Source of the DNA: Arsenophonus nilaparvatae
GTDB taxonomy: Bacteria; Pseudomonadota; Gammaproteobacteria; Enterobacterales; Enterobacteriaceae
DNA: 64,000 nucleotides
NCBI RefSeq assembly: GCF_000757905.1
Contig: NZ_JRLH01000001.1
Direction: 5' to 3' (one strand)
In this document: piece after piece, positions 18,972-28,115 of the stretch
Position numbering within the stretch: the stretch's first letter is position 1
Layout of the letters: every line of letters begins with the position of its first letter
The notes under the pieces: model-generated
Told to the model about the DNA's origin: nothing
Seen by the model: the letters and a program-made list of their open reading frames with translations, nothing else
Database searches by the model: none
Program-made: the position numbers and the translations under genes

Positions 18972-19421
18972 ATGCAAATTATTCTGCTGGATAAAGTAGC
19001 AAACCTGGGTAGCCTGGGTGACAAAGTTGATGTTAAAGCGGGTTATGCTCGTAACTATTTAGTTCCGCTGGGAAAAGCTGTTCCTGCAACTAAAAAGAAT
19101 GTTGAATTTTTTGAAGCACGCCGTGCCGAATTAGAAGCTAAATTAGCCGATGTTCTGGCTGTTGCGGAATGGCGCGCTGAAAAAATTAATTCATTAGTAA
19201 CAGTAACCATCGCCTCTAAAGCTGGTGATGAAGGTAAACTGTTTGGTTCGATCGGGACTCGTGATATTGCTCAGGCGGTCACTGCTGCCGGTGTTGAGGT
19301 TATGAAAAGCGAAGTTCGCTTACCAAATGGTGTATTGCGTACTGTTGGTGAACATGAAGTTAATTTCCAAGTGCATAGTGATGTATTTGCAAAACTGAAT
19401 GTGAATATTATTGCTGAATAA
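18972..19421 (+). CDS. rplI: 50S ribosomal protein L9
   Basis: bL9 is a two-domain elongated protein bound near the L1 stalk that reaches into a neighbouring ribosome. The N-terminal domain MQIILLDKVANLGSLGDKVDVKAGYARNYL, the central connecting helix and a C-terminal domain ending with VNIIAE are complete (149 residues, as in E. coli). AAAGAGGATAAGGT precedes the ATG. A strong hairpin ends the operon. Confidence 0.98.
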   Translation: MQIILLDKVANLGSLGDKVDVKAGYARNYLVPLGKAVPATKKNVEFFEARRAELEAKLADVLAVAEWRAEKINSLVTVTIASKAGDEGKLFGSIGTRDIAQAVTAAGVEVMKSEVRLPNGVLRTVGEHEVNFQVHSDVFAKLNVNIIAE

Positions 19422-19447
19422 TTGCTTTCTGATTATTATGCACAAAC

Positions 19448-19475
19448 AAAAACACCAGCTGATGCTGGTGTTTTT
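19448..19475 (+). terminator. Terminator of the rpsF-rplI operon
   Basis: AACACCAGC and GCTGGTGTT pair perfectly around TGAT, flanked by A-run and T-run (TTTTTG), so it would work in both directions. Confidence 0.9.
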
Positions 19476-19829
19476 GTTCCGATTTCTATCAGCTAAATCA
19501 TTGTTGCTATTAATCAATCGTACAAAGTCAATTGTTTTACTTTTTTATCTCTGCCGAGTGTTAGAGGAATTTTTGGCTGGTAGTCGATAATTTTAATTCA
19601 TGAAATTGTCACTGTTCATATATTATCATTTATAGATATTATATTTAGGAATAAAATTTATTTTTCAAACTGAAATCTCACCTTTAGGTTTTTAGTATTA
19701 TAAAATTAATGAATTGATATAAAATTAGAATATTATTTTTAACTAGATTTATTTTATATGGTTATTTACCCATTTATTTGAGACTGTTATTCTTTATTAT
19801 TATTTATAATTTAATAAATAGGAGCTGTT
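19476..19829. other. Intergenic region before fklB, no gene seen
   Basis: About 350 bp of very AT-rich DNA. E. coli has other genes here, including ytfB; none can be read in six frames. It must contain the fklB promoter, but no single -35/-10 pair stands out among many TA-rich hexamers. Confidence 0.5.
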
Positions 19830-20450
19830 ATGACAGATCAGGCATTTGATTCAATTGAAACTCAGGCAAGTTATGGCATTGGTCTTCAAGTTGGTCAACA
19901 GCTTTTAGAATCAGGCTTGGAAGGCATTCAGCCAGAAGCTTTACTTGCAGGTTTATGTGATGCATTACATAGTAAAACGCCGGTAGTTCCTGTTGAAGCT
20001 TTGCATAGAGCATTACGAGAGATCCATGAACGCGCGGATGCTCAGCGGCGTGAATTTCAGCAAGCTGCGGCGGTGGAAGGACAAAATTTTTTGGACAACA
20101 ATCAGCAACGAGAGGAAGTCAATACTACGGAATCAGGATTACAATTTAGTATATTAAAACAAGGTGAAGGCCCGGTCCCGGCTAAAGCAGATCGGGTTCG
20201 TGTTCATTATACTGGTCGATTAATCGATGGTACGATTTTTGATAGTTCAAAAGATCGAGGGCAACCAGCAGAATTTCCTGTTAATGGTGTGATTGCTGGC
20301 TGGATTGAGGCGTTAACATTGATGCCTACAGGATCAAAGTGGGAACTTTATATTCCGCATAATTTAGCCTATGGTGAACGTGGTGCTGGTGCCGCTATTC
20401 CACCTTTTAGCACGTTAATATTCGAAGTTGAATTACTAGGAATTATATAA
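19830..20450 (+). CDS. fklB: FKBP-type peptidyl-prolyl isomerase (FKBP22)
   Basis: This cytoplasmic isomerase catalyses cis-trans turning of X-Pro bonds and assists folding. The N-terminal dimerisation part is helical (ETQASYGIGLQVGQQLLESG) and a long helix carries REFQQAAAVEGQNFL. The FKBP domain holds VRVHYTGRLIDGTIFDSS, FPVNGVIAGWIEAL and IPHNLAYGERGAGAAIPP with the active-site Y, D, F, W and Y positions. It has 206 residues and no signal peptide, which separates it from the periplasmic relative FkpA. AGGAGCTGTT precedes the ATG. Confidence 0.95.
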   Translation: MTDQAFDSIETQASYGIGLQVGQQLLESGLEGIQPEALLAGLCDALHSKTPVVPVEALHRALREIHERADAQRREFQQAAAVEGQNFLDNNQQREEVNTTESGLQFSILKQGEGPVPAKADRVRVHYTGRLIDGTIFDSSKDRGQPAEFPVNGVIAGWIEALTLMPTGSKWELYIPHNLAYGERGAGAAIPPFSTLIFEVELLGII

Positions 20451-20533
20451 TTAAGTTTTACTTGTCATCGAGTTAGTTGGTGTATTAATAAGATAATTCG
20501 ATAAATAATCTATGCCGTTTTCCGAGATATATT

Positions 20534-21274
20534 ATGCTTGAGCAAATATGTGATTTGGCGAAAGAAGCAGGTAGCGCAATTATGACTATCTATGAAAGTG
20601 CACAACAACTTGCTGTTAAGCACAAAAAAGATAGCTCACCGGTGACTGAAGCCGATCTTATTGCTCACCAAATTATTAAAACTGGATTGACAAGTATAAC
20701 GCCACATATTCCGCTACTCTCTGAAGAAGATCCACCGGCTTGGCAAGAGCGCTGTCATTGGGAAAGCTATTGGTTAGTGGATCCACTCGATGGAACTAAA
20801 GAGTTTATTCATAGAAATGGTGAATTTACCGTTAATATTGCTTTAATTCAGTCGGGTTCTCCTGTTATGGGGATTATTTATGCGCCAGCAAAAAATGTGC
20901 TTTATGCTAGTGAGCAAGGGGCGGCATGGAAAATAGTGGATGGAGTAAAACAATCACTTCATGTTGCTAATGGGCATCCCCCGCTAATTGTTATTAGCCG
21001 TTCTTATCAAGATAAAGAATTGGCTGATTATTTGGCACAAATGGGGCAGCATGAAGTTATGGTGATGGGTTCTTCACTAAAATTTTGCCTTATTGCTGAA
21101 GGCAAAGCACAGCTTTATCCGCGATTTGGTCCCACTCATATTTGGGATACTGCCGCAGGACATGCGATCGCCCAAGCGGCAGGTGCTAAAGTGACGGATT
21201 GGAATGGTAGAACATTAGACTATTCCCCCAGAGAATCATTTATTAATCCGGGATTTAGAGTGTCAATATTCTGA
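20534..21274 (+). CDS. cysQ: 3'(2'),5'-bisphosphate nucleotidase CysQ
   Basis: CysQ removes the 3'-phosphate of PAP (and PAPS), keeping this sulfate-assimilation by-product low. It belongs to the lithium-sensitive inositol-phosphatase superfamily. The metal sites are visible: EED in LLSEEDPPAWQE, DPLDGTKEF, and WDTAAGHAIAQAAGA near the C-terminus. Length is 246, as in E. coli. It converges on ytfJ with a 12-bp gap. CysQ sits in the fklB-cysQ-ytfJ order of E. coli, with cycA, ytfE-ytfH and cpdB missing between them. Confidence 0.95.
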   Translation: MLEQICDLAKEAGSAIMTIYESAQQLAVKHKKDSSPVTEADLIAHQIIKTGLTSITPHIPLLSEEDPPAWQERCHWESYWLVDPLDGTKEFIHRNGEFTVNIALIQSGSPVMGIIYAPAKNVLYASEQGAAWKIVDGVKQSLHVANGHPPLIVISRSYQDKELADYLAQMGQHEVMVMGSSLKFCLIAEGKAQLYPRFGPTHIWDTAAGHAIAQAAGAKVTDWNGRTLDYSPRESFINPGFRVSIF

Positions 21275-21286
21275 TGGTTTAATTAA

Positions 21287-21847
21287 TTATTTTTTTAATT
21301 GTGTTTCAATCAATTTAATAACGTTATTTGTCTCTTCAGATGTTAGAGCACCATCTTTAGCAAATAATACGTCACCCTTTTTATTTAATACGATGATGGT
21401 AGAACTCTTGGGTTTTAGCTGCCAGGTTTTTTTAACTACACCATTATTATCCACAATAATTTGAGAAAACGGGAATTCTCGCTTACTGTCTTCAATACTA
21501 CTGCGAACAAAAAAACCGGTTCCTAGAATTGTATCATCAGTATTTATTATTGTTGTTGTCTGATATTTTTTCTGATCAAAGTTCTTTTGTTTAATTGCCT
21601 CTATTAATGGCTCATTGAGCTCTTTAGCGGAAAGGCGCCCGGCAATATGCAGGATCGTTCTTGTTTTGCCAACAAGTTCCTTGCTGCGCCAATCTTGATA
21701 AATAAGTTTACCCTTTTCGTTTAACAAAAGTTCACCTCGATCGATGACAGTTACGGCAGGCACCGGCTTATTAATTTGTAAGGTGGCAGTTAATGCAGAA
21801 AAAGGGTGAGTTAATAAAATTACTATTGGTATGATCTTTTTTAACAT
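21287..21847 (-). CDS. ytfJ: YtfJ-family periplasmic protein of unknown function
   Basis: A 186-residue protein with an N-terminal signal peptide (MLKKIIPIVILLTHPFSALTA) and a thioredoxin-like fold known for this family, but no CxxC pair: I see no cysteine in the protein. It contains PVPAVTVIDRGELLLNEKGK, LVGKTRTILHIAGRLSAKELN and FVRSSIEDSKREFPFSQIIVDNNG. Its role is not known to me. It is convergent with cysQ and divergent from ytfK, the E. coli order. ACGAGGAGTAC on the minus strand precedes the ATG at 21847. Confidence 0.9.
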   Translation of the reverse strand: MLKKIIPIVILLTHPFSALTATLQINKPVPAVTVIDRGELLLNEKGKLIYQDWRSKELVGKTRTILHIAGRLSAKELNEPLIEAIKQKNFDQKKYQTTTIINTDDTILGTGFFVRSSIEDSKREFPFSQIIVDNNGVVKKTWQLKPKSSTIIVLNKKGDVLFAKDGALTSEETNNVIKLIETQLKK

Positions 21848-22160
21848 AGTACTCCTCGTTAATCTTTTCTAAACTGGTTATTGATGATTATCCTCGTTTA
21901 TTAGCATAGTCAATCTTAAATATAATGTCTTTGTTATAGAGAGCTGCTTTAGCACATACAGCAAAAGTTGTTAAGGCTTCAAATGAAAAATATTGTAATG
22001 ATTATTCAAAACTATTTAACCCGTTATCATGTTATGTAAAATCGTTAAATCTTATTGGAAAAGGAGAACTAAAGCTTGTAACCAGAGTCTATGATTATAA
22101 AATGTGTCATGAATCACATTTTTGTGACTTCAAGATCAACAAAGGGGAGGAAAAAGTTGA
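21848..22160. other. Divergent ytfJ/ytfK intergenic region
   Basis: Some 310 bp with no gene. It contains a near-perfect CRP-like palindrome close to ytfK (22100-22121) and, upstream of it, TTGTAA (22076-22081) and TATAAA (22096-22101), spaced too closely (14 bp) for a good promoter. I could not make out a clear PhoB box, although E. coli ytfK belongs to the Pho regulon. Confidence 0.5.
22100..22121 (+). promoter_or_regulatory. CRP-like binding site upstream of ytfK
   Basis: AAATGTGT-CATGAA-TCACATTT differs from the CRP consensus halves (AAATGTGA, TCACATTT) in one base. Its centre is 50 bp before the ytfK ATG. This is too close for classical activation with a normal leader, so it may repress ytfK or act on ytfJ, which reads the other way. 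Confidence 0.5.
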
Positions 22161-22367
22161 ATGAAGATTTTTCACCGTTATAACCCACTGAAGATTGCGC
22201 GTTACGTTAAGATATTATTTCGTGGCCGATTGTATATTAAAGATATGGGAGTATTTGAATTTGACAAAGGAAAGATATTACCCCCTAGAATTAAAGATAA
22301 GCGGCATTTCAACATAATGAATGAAATCAATAAAGAAGTCCTTATCCTCCAGACAGAAATAGGTTAA
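22161..22367 (+). CDS. ytfK: Small stress protein YtfK
   Basis: A 68-residue protein, the same length as in E. coli, with conserved core YNPLKIARYVKILFRGRLYI and FEFDKGKILPP. In E. coli YtfK has been reported to bind SpoT and raise (p)ppGpp on phosphate or fatty-acid starvation; that role is carried over by homology. GGGGAGG stands about ten bases before the ATG. It is transcribed alone, with a hairpin after the stop and a CRP-like site before it. The E. coli neighbours ytfL and msrA are absent. Confidence 0.93.
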   Translation: MKIFHRYNPLKIARYVKILFRGRLYIKDMGVFEFDKGKILPPRIKDKRHFNIMNEINKEVLILQTEIG

Positions 22368-22383
22368 CTCATCTGATAAGTTG

Positions 22384-22406
22384 TGCGCCACATCCTCAGT
22401 GGCGCA
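22384..22406 (+). terminator. Hairpin after ytfK
   Basis: TGCGCCAC (22384-22391) pairs perfectly with GTGGCGCA (22399-22406). No T-run follows (AATAAAAT), so it may terminate weakly or stabilise the mRNA end. Confidence 0.5.
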
Positions 22407-22743
22407 AATAAAATATAAACTAATCATGACCTAACAATTTTAATCCATAAGTTTTACGACAGATCGGATTAGCAAAAAGTGTTTTACTATACTTCGCTTT
22501 ACTCGCTTCATGTTAAATTTAATGCTTACCAACCACATTTCATTTTGTGGCTGGCGTTTAATAATTTGGTCTTGGATCTGTCAACAGCGATGTTTTGATT
22601 AGTATAAAGATTATAACTTTAAACAAAATTAAATTTATGTGTGCGTTTTTGTTAAAAAATTGAAGTAGTATATATACTTTATCAGCTTATCAACACTTGT
22701 TGATGGAACATATCAATCTCAAAGAAGAGAAAGGTTTTCTCCT
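22407..22743. other. Intergenic region before the M13 peptidase
   Basis: About 340 bp without a gene. An imperfect inverted repeat, CCAACCACA with TGTGGCTGG (near 22529-22553), could form a hairpin of unknown use. The rest is AT-rich and must contain the promoter for the peptidase. Confidence 0.4.
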
Positions 22744-24783
22744 ATGCAAAAAACTGTTTTAGCACTACTTATTAGTCTGTCTGCTCTGACAGTCTCCTCC
22801 TTTGCTGTTGCCAAAGACGTTATTTACGGTGAACAAAAAATCATACTGTCTGATTCTATTTCTCCGGGTAATGATTTTTATCAATATGTTAATCAAGATT
22901 GGATAGCTCATACAAAAATCCCAGCTGGAATGTCACGTATTAATTCCTTTGTTGAGTTATATCTCAAAACAGAAAAACAGCTGCAAGCACTGATAAATAA
23001 ACTTGAAGTTCAACCGGAAAGTGAGCTTAATCATAATCAACGCAATATTCGTAATCTTTATCGCAGTTATTTAAATGAAACGGTAGTTGAAAAAACAGGT
23101 TTAACGCCGGTACAAAATGCCCTGAATGCTATCAAGCAGGCAAAAACTCACGCTGATATTACTAATTTGATGGCAAAACCAGGTTATATGCCATTTATTT
23201 CCTATTGGGTTGGATTGGATGCAAAAGTACCTGATACCTATGTTCTTTATCTGGGACAAGGTGGTTTAGGCTTACCAAATAGAAATTACTATCTGGATAA
23301 CACTAAACAGATGGAGACTATCCGTCACGATTACGTCGCTTATATTGCCACTATTTTACATTTAGCGGGAGAAGGCGAAAAAGAAGCACAGTTAAAGGCT
23401 AAGCAGATTTTTGCGTTAGAAAAATCGTTAGCAAAAGTTCATTGGACACCAGAAGCTGAACGTGACACGTTGAAAAATTATCATCCGATGACACTTAGCC
23501 AATTGAAAAAGTTTACGCCAGATTATCAATGGCAGGGGTTTATTCAACAATGGAAACTTTCAGATGAACAGTTGGCGAAAGTTATTGTAGAAAATGACAG
23601 TGCAGTTGAACAGCTGGCAAAAATATTGGCTAATACCCCACTATCTACCCTACAAGACTACTTAGTTTTCCATTATCTGAGTAGTAAAGCCAATTACTTG
23701 AATCAAGCGTTTTCTGATGCTCGATTTAATTTTTATTCAACTCGATTAAATGGTATTAAACAGCAGCGTTCACGTAAAGAACGGGCATTAGAAGTCGTGA
23801 ATAAACTACAATGGGAGCCGTTGGGGCAGCTTTATGTTGCAACATATTTTGATCCTGATGCTAAAAATAAGATCCAAAATCTGGTGAGTTATGTTAAAGG
23901 AACGTTTAAAACACGTTTGCAAAATAATGACTGGATGGATAAACGGACTTGCCAAGAAGCACTCAAAAAACTTAACCAATTTACGGTTAAAATTGGTTAC
24001 CCTGAAAAATGGCATGATTTTAGTACGTTGCATTTGCAACCAGATACATTATTCGACAATTATCTGCAAGTACAAAACTGGCTCTATCAAGATAATATGA
24101 GCCGGATCGGTGAAAAAGTTAGAAAGTGGGAATGGGGGATGACGCCACAAACAATTAACGCTTACTATAATCCAGTTCAGAATGAAATTGTTTTCCCGGC
24201 GGCTATTTTGCAAGCGCCATTCTTTGATCAAAATGCTGATCCTGCTTATAACTATGGTGCCATTGGTGCGGTGATCGGGCATGAGATGGGACATGGTTTT
24301 GACGATCAAGGCCGTCTTTATGACGGAACAGGGCAATTAAGAAACTGGTGGTCAACGGCTTCACAGCAGCATTTTAAAGAAAAAACCGCCAAACTTATTA
24401 AGCAGTATAATGGGTTTAAAATTGATGGTTTAGCTGTTAACGGTAAACTTACCCTAGGTGAAAATATTGGTGATCTCGGTGGATTAAATATTGCCCTCAA
24501 TGCTTATAAGCAATTTTCTAAAGAACATTATCCGAATGGTGAACCGCCGATTATCGATGGAATGACGGGATTACAACGCTTCTTTATAGCCTGGGCGAGA
24601 ACTTGGCGCGAGTTAGCTAATAAAGAGTCAGAGCGTAATAAGATTATGGCTGATCCCCATAGTCCGAACCCCTATCGCGCCAACGGTGTGGTACGCAATA
24701 TGGATGATTGGTATGCAGCATTTAATGTAGAAAAAGAGCATAAGCTTTATCTGGCACCTAAAGATCGAATCCATATCTGGTAG
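22744..24783 (+). CDS. M13-family zinc endopeptidase (neprilysin/PepO-like), exported
   Basis: A 679-residue metallopeptidase with a signal peptide (MQKTVLALLISLSALTVSSFAVA). The large N-terminal domain begins DSISPGNDFYQYVNQDWI, typical of M13. The catalytic domain carries NAYYNPVQNEIVFPAAILQAPFF, the zinc motif HEMGH within GAVIGHEMGHGFDDQG, ENIGDLGG with the third ligand glutamate, and a C-terminal FFIAWARTWR. It should cleave peptides in the periplasm or outside. The substrate is unknown. As far as I recall it is not part of the E. coli gene order here, so with the next gene it forms an extra pair between ytfK and tamA. A hairpin follows the stop. Confidence 0.92.
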   Translation: MQKTVLALLISLSALTVSSFAVAKDVIYGEQKIILSDSISPGNDFYQYVNQDWIAHTKIPAGMSRINSFVELYLKTEKQLQALINKLEVQPESELNHNQRNIRNLYRSYLNETVVEKTGLTPVQNALNAIKQAKTHADITNLMAKPGYMPFISYWVGLDAKVPDTYVLYLGQGGLGLPNRNYYLDNTKQMETIRHDYVAYIATILHLAGEGEKEAQLKAKQIFALEKSLAKVHWTPEAERDTLKNYHPMTLSQLKKFTPDYQWQGFIQQWKLSDEQLAKVIVENDSAVEQLAKILANTPLSTLQDYLVFHYLSSKANYLNQAFSDARFNFYSTRLNGIKQQRSRKERALEVVNKLQWEPLGQLYVATYFDPDAKNKIQNLVSYVKGTFKTRLQNNDWMDKRTCQEALKKLNQFTVKIGYPEKWHDFSTLHLQPDTLFDNYLQVQNWLYQDNMSRIGEKVRKWEWGMTPQTINAYYNPVQNEIVFPAAILQAPFFDQNADPAYNYGAIGAVIGHEMGHGFDDQGRLYDGTGQLRNWWSTASQQHFKEKTAKLIKQYNGFKIDGLAVNGKLTLGENIGDLGGLNIALNAYKQFSKEHYPNGEPPIIDGMTGLQRFFIAWARTWRELANKESERNKIMADPHSPNPYRANGVVRNMDDWYAAFNVEKEHKLYLAPKDRIHIW

Positions 24784-24790
24784 ACTTCAA

Positions 24791-24819
24791 TATCAGGCTC
24801 TATAGCGTAGAGCCTGATA
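24791..24819 (+). terminator. Hairpin after the M13 peptidase gene
   Basis: TATCAGGCTCTA and TAGAGCCTGATA pair perfectly over 12 bp around TAGCG. It lacks a T-run on the plus strand, so termination is likely but not certain. Confidence 0.6.
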
Positions 24820-24915
24820 AACTTGCTGCTTTCGGGTAATAACGTTAGAAACACTTCATTTGTATAATCGCAAACATAAACGATATGTGATATTCAACAA
24901 TGAGGTGAATTAATA

Positions 24916-25925
24916 ATGGATAAATCAATCACCGTTGCTTGTGTACAGGCAGCTCCTGTATTTATGGATTTGGAAGGAACTATTGATAAAACTATCGATT
25001 TAATAAAAGAAGCGGCCAGTAGAGGGGCGGAATTGATCGCTTTTCCGGAAAATTGGCTACTTGGTTTCTTTGGTTGGACTCACCTGCCGCATTAACTCCA
25101 TTGGTTTATCAATATTATCAAAATTCTTTAGTATTAGGCAGTGAACAGGCAAAGCGTATCGCTTCGGTTGCTAAAGAGAATAATATTTGGTTGCTATTGG
25201 GCTTGAGTGAAAGAGATCATGGTACGCTTTATATGGCTCAATGGCTCATCAGTAATACGGGGGAAACGCTCGGTGTGCGGCGAAAACTTAAACCGAGTCA
25301 TGTTGAGCGCACTCTATTTGGTGAAAGTGATGGTTCATCGCTAAAAACGTTTACCACTGAATTAGGTGTGATTGGGGCATTGTGTTGTTGGGAACACATA
25401 CAACCGTTAACGCGTTATGTTATGTATGCTCAGCATGAGCAAATTCATATTGCGTCTTGGCCTAGTTTTAGCCTTTATCGCGATATAACAGCTGCTTTGA
25501 GCCCTGAAGTCAATATCGCGCTTTCACGATCCTATGCAGTAGAAGGGCAATGTTTTGTTATTGCACCGTGTGCCATTGTGTCAGAGCAGATAATTGAACA
25601 GTTATGTACAGATAAAACTAAACGAAATTTGTTAAAAGCAGGTGGCGGCTATGCACGTATATTTGGTCCAGATGGCAGTGAGCTAACAACCCCCTTGTCA
25701 GAAAATGAGGAAGGATTACTGTTAGCAACGCTTGACCCTGCTTCAATTACCTTCGCCAAAGCGATCGCTGATCCGGTCGGGCATTATTCACGTCCAGACG
25801 TAACTAGCTTATTATTTAATCCTGCGGCTAATCGCCCGTTATCGATTAAAGCCGCTTCTTTTATTGAACTAATAGATACAAAACAGATTGTATTGCCAGG
25901 GAGTGAAGAAGTTCAGGCGAATTAG
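24916..25925 (+). pseudogene. Nitrilase-superfamily amidohydrolase, broken by one frameshift
   Basis: Read across two frames, this is one nitrilase-like protein of about 337 residues. ATG 24916 starts MDKSITVACVQAAPVF and reaches ELIAFPENWLLGFFGW, then a stop follows soon after. The rest continues in another frame from about 25060: WFLWLDSPAALTPL to the stop at 25923-25925. The join needs one extra base near 25060-25085; the total of 1010 bp is one short of a multiple of three. All three catalytic residues of the family survive: E in FPEN, K in RRKLKPSHVER and C in GALCCWEH. This suggests a recent mutation or a sequencing error. The natural substrate cannot be told; nitrile, amide or cyanide hydrolysis are the family options. 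Confidence 0.85.
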
Positions 25926-26372
25926 AATATTCTGACTGTTAATTGAACAAATGTAGTGATCAATTCTAATATATCCACTTGACTGTATTTATCTGTTTTA
26001 ACGGTGAGATAGTGACTAAAATTTGTGGTTAGGTGGTAATTATTTTTTCAGTCTATCTTCTATTTATATGCCTTTCTAAACTTTTTCATGGTTAAGAAAA
26101 TGTTTTGCATTTCGTTTTTTTGCAAGAAAGTTGCTATTTTTTAATAAGGTATTTCGTGCATAAATTTTGGCTTGACGATATAAAAATAAACAGACCGATA
26201 GCCTTATCAGTTAAAAATGTTTTAGCGTGCTATTCAATAGCCATTATTGGGGCTTAAATGGACAAAGAAAGATTGCATTATTTATTATTAATGTCTTGTA
26301 TATCTTGTTTAATTTAACCAAAATGAGTGAGTTTTTTATCGTTATAAAGTCTATTTTCCATTAGGAGTTGGC
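25926..26372. other. Intergenic region before tamA, no gene seen
   Basis: About 450 bp. E. coli has msrA here, divergent from tamA. I looked on the minus strand for the MsrA GCFWG motif and saw nothing like it. The region is AT-rich with T-runs and should contain the tamA promoter. Confidence 0.5.
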
Positions 26373-28115
26373 GTGCCAAGATATTCTTTGCTTTGTTTTC
26401 TTTGTATGTCGATGGTAGTGTCAGTTGCCAATGGTGCCAATCTTCGTTTAAAAGTTGAAGGCTTGACAGGAGAACTTGAAAAAAACGTTCGTATTCAGCT
26501 CTCAAATATCACTCAGGATGAAATTGCCCCAGATGGCCGTTTCCAGGTCAGAGTTGATAAAGCAATTCGTTTAGGGTTAAGACCGTTAGGTTATTATGAA
26601 CCCACCATTGAATTCTCTTATCAGGAATTTCAGCCTCCTTCTCGACCCGTTTTGACAGCTAAAGTTGATCCTGGAAAACCTGTTCATGTTCAAAATGTTA
26701 GTATAACGTTAAATGGGGCGGCTAAATATGATAAAGATTATGCGGAAATGATAGCTCGCAATACGCCACCAAAAGGAATTATTCTTAATCATGGCGATTA
26801 TGAAGATTTAAAACAGGGATTTAGTCGGCTGGCGGTGCGTAAAGGTTATTTTGATGCAGAAATGGAGAAAAGTCAGTTAGGGGTCTCATTGGCTCACAGG
26901 GCTTCTTACTGGATATTTGATTTCAATAGTGGCGAGCGTTATCGCTTCGGTGCCATCAAATATGAAGGCTCTCAAATTCGCGAAGATTATCTAAATAATA
27001 TTGTTCCCTTTAAACGGGGAGACTATTATGCCTCTGAACAATTGGCTGAATTCAATCAACGGTTAGTCAATACTGGTTGGTTCAATTCCGCAATTGTGAC
27101 TCCTGATATTACTAAAGCTCGTGAAAAAGGCACGCATATTCTGCCAATGGACGCAGTATTAACGCCACGTGCGCGTAATCATGTTGAATTAGGTGGTGGT
27201 TATTCGACCGATGTAGGTCCCCGAGTCAAAGCTACTTGGAATAAACCCTGGATTAATTCTAGAGGACAAAGTTTTACTTCCAGCCTTAGTCTTTCGCAAC
27301 CTGAACAAATTATTGATGCCAGCTATAAAATTCCGCTAAAAAAGAGTCCATTAGAACAATATTATGCCGTTCAGGCGGGCTTTAAACGTACTGACCTAAA
27401 TGATACTCAGTCTGATACCACAACGCTGAATTTATTAAGGAATTGGGATTATTATAAAGGTTGGCAATATGGCGTTAATTTGCGCTGGAGTCTTAGCCAT
27501 TTTACCCAGGCAAATATAACCAATACTACTATGCTTCTGTATCCTGGAGCCAGCCTTAGCCGGATGCGACAGCGAGGTGGTGCTATGCCCTATTGGGGGG
27601 ATAGCCAGCGATATACTATTGATATTTCTAATACTACTTGGGGTTCAGATATCGATTTTGTGGTATTACAAGCACAAAATGTTTGGATAAGAACACCCTG
27701 GAAAGGGCATCGTTTTGTGGTAAGAGGCCATCTTGGTTGGATAGAAACTAATCGATTTGACAAAGTCCCACCTGATCTGCGTTTTTTTGCTGGTGGTGAT
27801 CGCAGTATTAGAGGTTATGGTTATCAAAAAATTTCACCCACCAATAGCCAAGGAAAATTAACCGGTGCTTCAAAATTAGCCGTTGGCTCACTGGAATATC
27901 AATATAATGTGACAGGTAACTGGTGGGGCGCAATATTTGTTGATGGTGGTGAGGCGGTAAATGATTTTAGTAAAGATGATTTTAAAGTTGGCGCTGGCGT
28001 TGGTATTCGCTGGGTTTCACCGGTTGGGCCTATTAAACTGGATATTGCTGCGCCGGTCGGTGATCCTGATTATAGCAAAGTACAATTTTATATTGGGTTA
28101 GGTGCTGAGCTATGA
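26373..28115 (+). CDS. tamA: Outer-membrane translocation and assembly protein TamA
   Basis: TamA is an Omp85-family outer-membrane barrel that, with TamB, inserts certain outer-membrane proteins and takes part in phospholipid transport. A signal peptide (to about SVANG-A) is followed by three POTRA domains (about 23-265) and a 16-strand barrel. The barrel shows the lid-lock motif RGYGYQ near residue 485, within FFAGGDRSIRGYGYQ, and the terminal strand motif VQFYIGLGAEL. Length is 580, close to the E. coli 577. The start is GTG 26373 behind AGGAG. It overlaps tamB by 4 bp (ATGA). Confidence 0.97.
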   Translation: MPRYSLLCFLCMSMVVSVANGANLRLKVEGLTGELEKNVRIQLSNITQDEIAPDGRFQVRVDKAIRLGLRPLGYYEPTIEFSYQEFQPPSRPVLTAKVDPGKPVHVQNVSITLNGAAKYDKDYAEMIARNTPPKGIILNHGDYEDLKQGFSRLAVRKGYFDAEMEKSQLGVSLAHRASYWIFDFNSGERYRFGAIKYEGSQIREDYLNNIVPFKRGDYYASEQLAEFNQRLVNTGWFNSAIVTPDITKAREKGTHILPMDAVLTPRARNHVELGGGYSTDVGPRVKATWNKPWINSRGQSFTSSLSLSQPEQIIDASYKIPLKKSPLEQYYAVQAGFKRTDLNDTQSDTTTLNLLRNWDYYKGWQYGVNLRWSLSHFTQANITNTTMLLYPGASLSRMRQRGGAMPYWGDSQRYTIDISNTTWGSDIDFVVLQAQNVWIRTPWKGHRFVVRGHLGWIETNRFDKVPPDLRFFAGGDRSIRGYGYQKISPTNSQGKLTGASKLAVGSLEYQYNVTGNWWGAIFVDGGEAVNDFSKDDFKVGAGVGIRWVSPVGPIKLDIAAPVGDPDYSKVQFYIGLGAEL

